From NCBI GenBank assembly GCA_000695745.1, contig ASHK01000428.1, forward strand, positions 1 to 8,955: 8,955 nt of DNA. Direction: 5' to 3'. The position numbers and the translations under genes are program-made. The notes beneath the pieces are model-generated. The model did no database searches. It saw only the letters and a program-made list of their open reading frames with translations, and was not told where the DNA came from. The DNA is from Vibrio madracius. GTDB lineage: Bacteria > Pseudomonadota > Gammaproteobacteria > Enterobacterales > Vibrionaceae. This document shows, piece by piece, positions 8,652 through 8,955 of the stretch (position 1 is the first letter of the stretch; every line of letters begins with the position of its first letter).

Positions 8652-8955
8652 GATTAACCCGCTGCTCTTTGGTTTTTCTTGTTTGTTTCTCTATCTTCTT
8701 AAGATAGTCGTAAATGGCGATTTGTGAGCGTACTTTCTTACGGTTACCGCGCGGTACGTAGCGGTTACTCATTTCTTTGTCTATACAGCGTGCCTTCATG
8801 GTATCAGTAAAGTGAAGGTTAATGATGTCGATAATTCGTTGTTTTAAACGAGCGTCGCGCACTGGAGCGGCAACTTCAATACGATGGTCTATGTTGCGAG
8901 TCATCCAATCGGCGGAAGAGATATACGACCCTCGGGTCACCATTGTTATGCGCAA
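8629..8955 (-). CDS. ppk: Polyphosphate kinase PPK1, C-terminal part, cut by window edge; probable frameshift
   Basis: Only the last ~108 codons of PPK1 (about 690 residues in E. coli) are present; the gene continues beyond the right edge. PPK1 reversibly transfers the ATP gamma-phosphate to polyphosphate at the membrane. The recognisable C-terminal block is [19 protein letters not shown], then [16 protein letters not shown] and the near-terminal [16 protein letters not shown] and IYDYLK. Upstream of YISSAD this frame reads RITMVTRGS, unlike the family. The neighbouring frame reads AHNNGDPRV, matching the expected HNGGDPRV-type sequence, so one extra base probably lies at about 8926-8929. The catalytic histidine region is outside the window. 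The C-terminal tail ([19 protein letters not shown]) is variable and overlaps the start of ppx. Confidence 0.92.
   Translation of the reverse strand: MRITMVTRGSYISSADWMTRNIDHRIEVAAPVRDARLKQRIIDIINLHFTDTMKARCIDKEMSNRYVPRGNRKKVRSQIAIYDYLKKIEKQTRKTKEQRVNHEPDQGQ

Overview
The window looks like chromosomal DNA of a Vibrio or close relative (Vibrionaceae, Gammaproteobacteria). The proteins read as near-homologues of Escherichia coli YfhL, TrhP, RdgC, PhoB, PhoR, PPX and PPK, and the order rdgC / phoB-phoR-pstS / ppx-ppk is the one I recall from Vibrio. No prophage, transposase, CRISPR array or other mobile element is visible.

Layout. Positions 20-210 hold tRNA-Asp(GUC) and tRNA-Trp(CCA), probably the distal end of an rRNA operon lying to the left. 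The next ~270 bases hold the tRNA terminator and two degenerate repeats of 'tRNA 3' end plus terminator', followed by ~430 bases with no convincing gene. A small unrecognised gene (917-1224) ends at a bidirectional terminator. On the minus strand are trhP (tRNA U34 hydroxylation) and, 2 bases downstream, yfhL (2[4Fe-4S] ferredoxin), then rdgC (RecA-antagonising DNA-binding protein). Divergent from rdgC is phoB-phoR-pstS, preceded by a good Pho box. It converges on the minus-strand ppk-ppx pair, of which ppk is cut by the right edge.

How the genes work together. The right half is a phosphate island. PhoR and PhoB sense phosphate limitation and activate the Pho regulon, the PstS-family protein captures phosphate in the periplasm, and PPK and PPX make and degrade polyphosphate. 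The left half is translation-related: two tRNA genes, a tRNA-modifying enzyme and its neighbouring ferredoxin.

Main anomaly. Four genes are broken by small frameshifts: the small unknown gene (about position 1146), trhP (two, about 1777 and 1710), rdgC (about 3723) and ppk (about 8927). In each case the protein or the gene ending resumes cleanly in another frame, with no other decay. Errors in the sequence or assembly are the simplest explanation; recent real mutations are the alternative. yfhL, phoB, phoR, pstS and ppx are intact. I found no strong candidate for a wholly new biological system. The most unusual architecture is the array of decaying tRNA-tail/terminator repeats.
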